DNA from: Fomitopsis serialis
Taxonomy: Eukaryota; Basidiomycota; Agaricomycetes; Polyporales; Fomitopsidaceae
Direction of reading: 5' to 3'
Assembly: GCF_022376445.1 (NCBI RefSeq)
Contig: NW_025955501.1
Span: 1 to 23,715, forward strand
Length of the DNA stretch: 23,715 nucleotides
Of the stretch, positions 18,948 to 23,715 are shown one piece after another (the first letter of the stretch is position 1; every line of letters begins with the position of its first letter). The notes under the pieces are model-generated. The model was not told where the DNA came from, did not search any database, and saw nothing but the letters and a program-made list of their open reading frames with translations. The position numbers were made by a program, and so were the translations under genes.

Positions 18948-20082
18948 GGTGAGCAATGCGAAGAAAGACGACGTTGCAAGCTGTTGCAAGTCAGAACGCG
19001 ATCGTCCACTGGCACGCTCGGAGCCACAGGGATCAACTGCCATATATGGATGTCACATGACTTAGCCCGTCTTTGTAGTCTTGAGTCGGACTCGGATGTG
19101 ATCAGTGTGAGCTACAAAATCTGTCGTTGTTCAAACGTTCAATTGCAATTTGGGTGCTTTGGAACAGAACGCTGTGCTTGTGAGTCCGCCGGAAGAGAAG
19201 TCTTTGTCTTTGGCCTCCGTGATATTGATTTTTCGTCCGACATTTATTGACAATGCTGTATTCCGAAGTTGGCCTCCTCGCTTGCTCCTCGCTGTAACTT
19301 GAATAGGCACCCTACGGTGTGATGTTCACAGGCACTCTATGTCGATAGCCACACATGTCAATTGTCAGCCGTCTTCATACCGTGCTGAAGACACTACGCT
19401 GACTTGAACGGATATGAGGAACCCCGCCCTCCAAGAAGGTTTGACAATTGCCGGCCATATATACACCCAGTGACATGCTCTGATAACCAGGATGGTGGTG
19501 TTCCCGCGAGAGGGCATCAGGGTGAATGTTGCTTTCGGGTACGTTAATAAACTCGGCTTCGCTGGAATGGATGCACCACAGCTGTTTCGAGAGGCTGGCG
19601 TGGAAGGGCCATTACTTATGTACTGAGTGTCTCTTGCCCAATCATAGCATCGAAGCCAAAAGGCCCGCGGAAGGAGTAAGATATCAAACAGTGGATAGGC
19701 TCACTAGGGGTTCTTGACGGTTCTACGACATGGGAATCCCAATCGTATTGAGCCTGAGTTCACTCACTCCATTCTTCCTGAATCCCAGCTGACCCTTATC
19801 GTGTGCAGAAGTTGATGGAGCGCAGCATATCTCGTAGGCCGTGGCTCTCTCGGGCCAGGCATTGTCTGGTGAGTTTGCAGGTACCAGTGACTGCTTCGTT
19901 CCTTGAGGCTATTGCGCGTCACTATGAATATTTAAGGGAGGGTGTCTGCGAGACGTCCAAGCAGTTCCCGACAATCCCCTTCAGACACAATGCCGGGTAC
20001 AGTCTTACCACCTGCACCACGTTGGGTCCCTGCCCCACTTACAGGGGTGAACTGTGAGTGCACAATGGATAGACAGTAGTCG
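18948..20082. other. 1.1-kb divergent promoter between SPT5 and the oxygenase gene
   Basis: SPT5 leaves to the left and the oxygenase gene to the right. CAATTG occurs three times (19140-19145, 19359-19364, 19445-19450). An imperfect hairpin spans 19364-19403, with stems GTCAGC/GCTGAC and GTCTTCA/TGAAGAC. TATATA is found at 19458-19463, some 28 bp before an ATG at 19491 that opens a short frame (MVVFPREGIRVNVAF) up to a GTACGT donor-like site. That could be a small unrecognised gene or an upstream exon, but I could not extend it. A second TATA-like box lies at 19929-19936. Confidence 0.45.
19929..19936 (+). promoter_or_regulatory. Possible TATA box of the oxygenase gene
   Basis: TATTTAAG lies 146 bp before the ATG at 20083. 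This would give a leader of about 120 nt. Position and consensus are the only support. Confidence 0.35.
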
Positions 20083-21557
20083 ATGTCTCATAGCTACTCA
20101 TCAGTGGAGTATGCCGACCTACCCATCATCGACTTTGCGAAGTTGGCTACCCCCGTGGTAGCGCGGAGTTGGCGCAGCAAGTGCACGATGCAATGACCAC
20201 CTCAGGTTTCTTCTACGTGGTCAATCATGTCATACACAGGCAGAGGTCTGCCGCACAGACTCGGAAATTATTAAGCTGATTGTTCACATCTTATTGGTAG
20301 ACGACAGGATGTTCGACATTGGGGATGTTGCATTCAGTCAGGTATCTGACCAGGAAAAGAAGGCCTACGAAGGAAATGTCAAGGAGACAGGGACGTACCA
20401 AGGCTACAAGTTGCGTCAGTACTGGGTAAGTCGGCAGCCCCTTATATACTACACCTTGATGAACGGGCCTCTAGCACATCGAAGCGGGCGTGAAGGACCA
20501 GATCGAGCACTACAACAGTTCGTTCATATCTTCCGAAATATTATGATTTATACTAATAGTAGGAACAGTCAATCGAGACGTTACAAGGAGGCAGCACCCG
20601 GAAGCTATGCGACCGGTCCTGCCTGAAATCAGCGAGTTCGCCAAATTCTGTCACTTCAACATCCTTCACCCCGTGCTTCGGTATGTGGATCAATTCCTTA
20701 GCTCAATGACTATTTCGAAAGGTTAAACCAGGCTCCTCGCCATTCGCCTCGAGCTGCCAGAGAACACGTTCGTGGACCAATTCAATTTCGATGCCGAGGG
20801 TGATACCTGGTGTACGTATCTACCGCTTTTCATGCCTTTGATGAGCATGTCTGACGAGTGCATCAGTTCGGGCCATGAAGTAGTACGTAGGGTCTCGCTG
20901 GTTATCCGTGACAGAATCTCAAGAATGCACAGTTACCCTCGTTCTAAGGACGAAGAAGAGAAGACGAAGAACGTCTGGCTCAAAGGCCACACTGGTATGT
21001 ATTTCACCGCCACTACCCAAGTAGATGAAGTGTCTCATATCGTCCCAGACTACACCGGCATCTCGATCCTGTGGAGCCAACCGGTATCCGCCTTGCAAGT
21101 GATGTCCCCGGACGGAAGATGGCGCTGGGTCAAGCACATCGACAACGCAGTCGTGAGTCAGGCTGCTCGCAACTCAGAGGATTCGCGCTCACTTCCTGCT
21201 TGACTCCATTTCAAGGTCATCAACGCAGGCGAAGCCATGGAGTTTCTCTCCGGCGGGTACTACAAAGCGACCATCCACCGCGTGGTCCAGCCGCCAGAGG
21301 ACCAGCACGGCTATCCGCGTCTGGGTCTGTTCTACTTCACCATGCCCGACGACGACGTTCTGCTCGTCCCGCAAGTCGAGAGTCCCGTCCTGCAGAGAAG
21401 CGGCATCAAGCGGCGCTTCGAGGACGTCGACGCTCCTACTATGGAGCAGTGGCGGAAGGGCAGGTCCAGTCGGTACGGCCAGGTCAACCTCGAGAAGAGG
21501 ACCGATGGCCACGAGCAGGATGTCGTCCATGGTATCGTTGTAAAGCACTACAACTGA
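20083..21557 (+). CDS. 2-oxoglutarate/Fe(II)-dependent oxygenase (isopenicillin N synthase-like), frame broken near the start
   Basis: Exons: 20083-20228, 20301-20425, 20475-20517, 20569-20680, 20732-20811, 20867-20882, 20933-20994, 21049-21152, 21216-21557; about 343 residues. From exon 2 on, all phases agree. It begins MSHSYSSVEYADLPIIDFAK, the usual DIOX_N start, with TTSGFFYVVNH. The double-stranded beta-helix core has the iron ligands His and Asp in WLKGHTD and the distal His in YYKATIHRVVQPP; the Arg of YPRLGLFYF is placed to bind 2-oxoglutarate. The end, APTMEQWRKGR to GIVVKHYN, is typical of a large fungal family of unknown substrate. One base is missing in the C run at 20150-20154, and the junction of exons 1 and 2 is also out of phase by one, with a weak GTCATA donor and an apparently lost NHG loop. 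Exon 6 is only 16 nt. It could be a decaying copy or contain sequencing errors. Confidence 0.8.
20150..20154 (+). other. Frame break in the oxygenase gene at a run of five C
   Basis: DFAKLATP is encoded up to the run, and RGSAELAQQVHDAMTTSGFF after it, but one base out of register. Six C in place of five would restore the join exactly (ACC CCC CGT). This is the clearest homopolymer-length case in the window. Confidence 0.85.
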
Positions 21558-21827
21558 GAGCGGTTGAGAAGGCGCTATGTGCTTGCAGAAATGATTATCA
21601 CAATGTACAGTAGTAGACTCCGGTGTCAACTGTCAGAAGCCTCGCTCAGCCTTCCTTCGCCCACAAAAAAGCATCACCTTGTTGGATTCGTCTTTACTCG
21701 AGATTACTACGCGCCATTTCAATCAGTCTATGCCCATTTGGTGTTGCTGCCGGCCTGCAAAGATATTGCTACATTATGTATTCTTTCCCTTCCGAAGGTA
21801 AATCCAAACTACTGCCACTGTCCGGTT
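21558..21827. other. Short spacer between converging oxygenase and phosphoglucomutase genes
   Basis: The two genes end facing each other 270 bp apart. The open frames crossing here are the antisense shadow of phosphoglucomutase and its flank. No RNA gene or repeat was recognised. Confidence 0.5.
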
Positions 21828-23615
<1,788 letters not shown>

Positions 23616-23715
23616 CTACCCAAGCGTCATTAGTACATGTCTCAAATTACAACATAGCGATCATATTTAGAATGCTTGTGAAAGATGCTGGAGGCGTCAT
23701 TGTTTTCAACAAGGC

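Noticed and set aside
5372..21557. Programmed ribosomal frameshifting as an explanation of the frame breaks
   Set aside because: Sites share no slippery heptamer and no downstream structure was seen, orthologues do not need it to my knowledge, and the breaks occur in unrelated genes.

Overview
The window is nuclear DNA of a filamentous basidiomycete, most likely an Agaricomycete. Genes are dense and packed with introns of about 47-64 nt that have GT...AG borders and CTNAY-like branch sites. Coding third positions are G/C-rich. Several proteins (a Zn2Cys6/PAS regulator of the ERT1 type, SPT5, a delta-type phospholipase C, NOSIP) have the sequence style of mushroom-forming fungi. No bacterial, phage or transposon gene was seen. 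All gene models were built by hand from reading frame, splice sites and remembered family conservation; no alignment was run.

Layout, left to right. 1-1002: no gene seen, but a clean hairpin and, at the end, a TATA box. 1003-1585 (+): DUF302 protein. 2094-3938 (+): tail-anchored protein with a degenerate septin-like GTPase domain. 3939-5371: 1.4 kb with no secure gene. 5372-6705 (-): NOSIP-like zinc-finger/U-box protein, frameshifted. 6871-6972 (+): tRNA-Asn(GTT) with an intron. 7240-8176 (+): small coiled-coil, proline-rich protein. 8674-12339 (-): phosphoinositide-specific phospholipase C. 12860-14782 (-): ERT1-type transcription factor. 15186-18947 (-): SPT5, with two clear frame breaks. 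18948-20082: 1.1-kb divergent promoter. 20083-21557 (+): 2-oxoglutarate/Fe(II) oxygenase, with at least one frame break. 21828-23615 (-): phosphoglucomutase, whose 5' end lies beyond the window.

The genes are mostly unrelated housekeeping or regulatory loci (transcription elongation, lipid signalling, central carbon metabolism and its regulator, a ubiquitin/splicing-type factor). I see no gene cluster and no strong case for a new multi-gene system. ERT1 (gluconeogenesis control) and phosphoglucomutase both concern sugar metabolism, but they are 7 kb apart and nothing links them.

The most striking pattern is technical or evolutionary. At least four places in three conserved genes lack exactly one base for the obvious frame, and two or three more places are suspicious. 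Most sit beside short homopolymers (for example a run of five C where the frame needs six). Because SPT5 is essential in the fungi where it has been tested, homopolymer-length sequencing errors are the simplest explanation. True decay must be excluded before the affected products are used. The other items of note are a 202-nt intron in the ERT1 gene holding a large nested inverted repeat, and the septin-like protein that has lost its P-loop and gained a C-terminal membrane anchor.
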